Below, in pieces: positions 63,102 to 64,000 of a stretch of DNA of 64,000 nt. Made by a program: the position numbers and the translations under genes. Origin of the DNA: Arachidicoccus terrestris (GTDB lineage: Bacteria > Bacteroidota > Bacteroidia > Chitinophagales > Chitinophagaceae); NCBI RefSeq assembly GCF_020042345.1, contig NZ_CP083387.1, positions 2,294,001 to 2,358,000 of the forward strand. Direction: 5' to 3'. The notes beneath the pieces are model-generated. The model was not told where the DNA came from and did no database searches. It saw nothing but the letters and a program-made list of their open reading frames with translations. The first letter of the stretch is position 1; the number at the start of each line of letters is the position of its first letter.

Positions 63102-63485
63102 ATGAAGACAAACAGGAAAATAACTGACAGCGAACTGGAGATATTACAGATTCTCTGGGAAAAGGGTCCAAGCTCTGTAAGGACTGTACATGAGGCATTG
63201 GGGAATACCAAACAAACCGGCTATACAACTTCTCTTAAATTAATGCAGATCATGTTTGAAAAAGGTCTCTTGACCCGTGATGAATCTGCAAAGACACATA
63301 TATATGCAGCAGCGATTTCTGAGGTGAATGGACAAAAACAGGCTGTAGATAAAATAATTGACTCTATGTTTAAGGGGTCCTCCACCAACTTGGTCATGCA
63401 TGCTTTAGGTAACTATAATCCTTCTGATAAGGAAATTAATGAGATCAAAGCGTATTTGGAAGGGCTTCGGCAAAAAGAAAACTAA
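63102..63485 (+). CDS. blaI: BlaI/MecI-family transcriptional repressor
   Basis: A 127-residue winged-helix repressor. The N-terminal DNA-binding domain (about 1-75) has ITDSELEILQILWEKGPSSV-RTVHEAL and TGYTTSLKLMQIMFEKGLL; the C-terminal helical part mediates dimerisation, and SSTNLVMHALGNYN is near the site cut by BlaR1-type proteases in relatives. It starts right after a dense operator array. The M56 peptidase gene follows after 32 bp. In Bacteroidota these pairs are widespread and often control cell-surface or stress genes rather than beta-lactamases; none is seen here. The symbol is a family name. Confidence 0.93.
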   Translation: MKTNRKITDSELEILQILWEKGPSSVRTVHEALGNTKQTGYTTSLKLMQIMFEKGLLTRDESAKTHIYAAAISEVNGQKQAVDKIIDSMFKGSSTNLVMHALGNYNPSDKEINEIKAYLEGLRQKEN

Positions 63486-63517
63486 TTCAAATATTTTTTA
63501 TCCTTTAATCAGCGTTT

Positions 63518-64000
63518 ATGCAAACATTATTTGACTGGTTATCCAATCCATCGTTTAGGTCGCTGGCATTAAGCCTGCTGGCCAGTTTATGGCAGGCGGG
63601 ATTAATATTTATTGTTGTCTATGGATTATTGCGTCTCAATAAAAACGCTCCGGCCCGCATCAAATATAATATAGCCGCCGCCGGACAGCTGATCATTGCC
63701 TGCTGGTTTATTCAGACCTTTCTGCATCATCTGGCCACACAGGCAACGCTTTCCCAGTCATTAACGGCCCACGAAGCCGCCATGCTGTTTTATCCGGGAG
63801 AGTTCCCTTTATTATCTGGGTTATATACAGAAGAACTGGGAAGCGGAGGATTTCAGCTAAGCAAGTGTTTGCCACTGGCATTATGTGTATATATAATAGG
63901 GGTAGTGATTATGACCATTCGAATCATATTTGCTTATAAACAAACACGTGTACTCAAAACGAGGGGCATATTTGCGGCACCCCCGTCCTATATCGCCCAT
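63518..64000 (+). CDS. BlaR1/M56-family membrane metallopeptidase, N-terminal part (runs off the window)
   Basis: 161 codons are open to the last base without a stop. The N-terminus has WLSNPSFRSLALSLLASLWQ-AGLIFIVVYGLL, a helix pattern typical of M56 peptidases, and further helices at about 53-70 and 130-150. The zinc motif HExxH lies beyond the window, so the peptidase identity rests on the start and on pairing with blaI. It would sense a signal and cleave BlaI. Start ATG at 63518. Confidence 0.82.
   Translation, partial: MQTLFDWLSNPSFRSLALSLLASLWQAGLIFIVVYGLLRLNKNAPARIKYNIAAAGQLIIACWFIQTFLHHLATQATLSQSLTAHEAAMLFYPGEFPLLSGLYTEELGSGGFQLSKCLPLALCVYIIGVVIMTIRIIFAYKQTRVLKTRGIFAAPPSYIAH

Noticed and set aside
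1-64000. CRISPR array, rRNA operon, riboswitch
   Set aside because: No regularly spaced repeats, no rRNA-like sequence, and no leader matching a riboswitch class I could recognise by eye.

Overview
The window looks like chromosomal DNA of a Bacteroidota bacterium, most likely a soil- or plant-associated member of the Chitinophagaceae. Evidence: a SusC/SusD pair with secreted glycoside hydrolases, a type III glutamine synthetase, many signal peptides ending in AQ, LytS/LytTR signalling, and repeated TAnnTTTG promoter -7 elements, the form used by this phylum. No CRISPR array, prophage or rRNA was seen. The proposed family is inferred from protein style, not from a database search.

Region 1 (1-14.9 kb) is core genome: dnaN, hflX with a Rieske ferredoxin, an outer-membrane protein, a 2-oxoglutarate/Fe oxygenase facing a secreted M1 peptidase, a membrane glycosyltransferase, a sensor kinase without a partner, glnN, rsmA with a D-2-hydroxyacid dehydrogenase, greA and tRNA-Pro(GGG).

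Region 2 (14.9-23.6 kb) is an accessory island starting right after the tRNA. It holds an IS4-type element flanked by two copies of a perfect 34-bp palindrome, an AT-rich block with an outer-membrane beta-barrel receptor divergent from a LytS/LytTR two-component system, and an IS3-family element inserted into an ORF6N-domain gene. Both elements show a run of A residues where a -1 frameshift would join two reading frames.

Region 3 (23.9-37.3 kb) is carbohydrate and small-molecule metabolism: a one-pass membrane regulator-like protein divergent from a secreted lectin-like protein, an AraC regulator divergent from a lipoprotein glycosidase, a nitrilase-family hydrolase, a ChaA-type antiporter, and a ROK kinase-MFS transporter-SIS protein operon divergent from a DeoR-family repressor.

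Region 4 (36.6-53.4 kb) is a polysaccharide utilisation locus on the minus strand: GH43, aldose 1-epimerase, a DUF4965-type six-hairpin protein and GH127, then (after one plus-strand isochorismatase-fold gene) SusC, SusD, a GH9 enzyme fused to a polysaccharide deacetylase, and a secreted unknown. GH43 and GH127 together point to an arabinose-containing plant glycan. The pieces fit a chain of surface binding, import, release of L-arabinose and anomer conversion.

Region 5 (53.6-64 kb) holds a flavin monooxygenase-like protein, an SMP-30-type lactonase, cardiolipin synthase, a large secreted protein of unknown function next to a class V aminotransferase and an AraC regulator, a small secreted beta-sandwich protein, and a BlaI repressor-BlaR1-like pair cut by the window end, with a dense array of inverted repeats over the blaI promoter.
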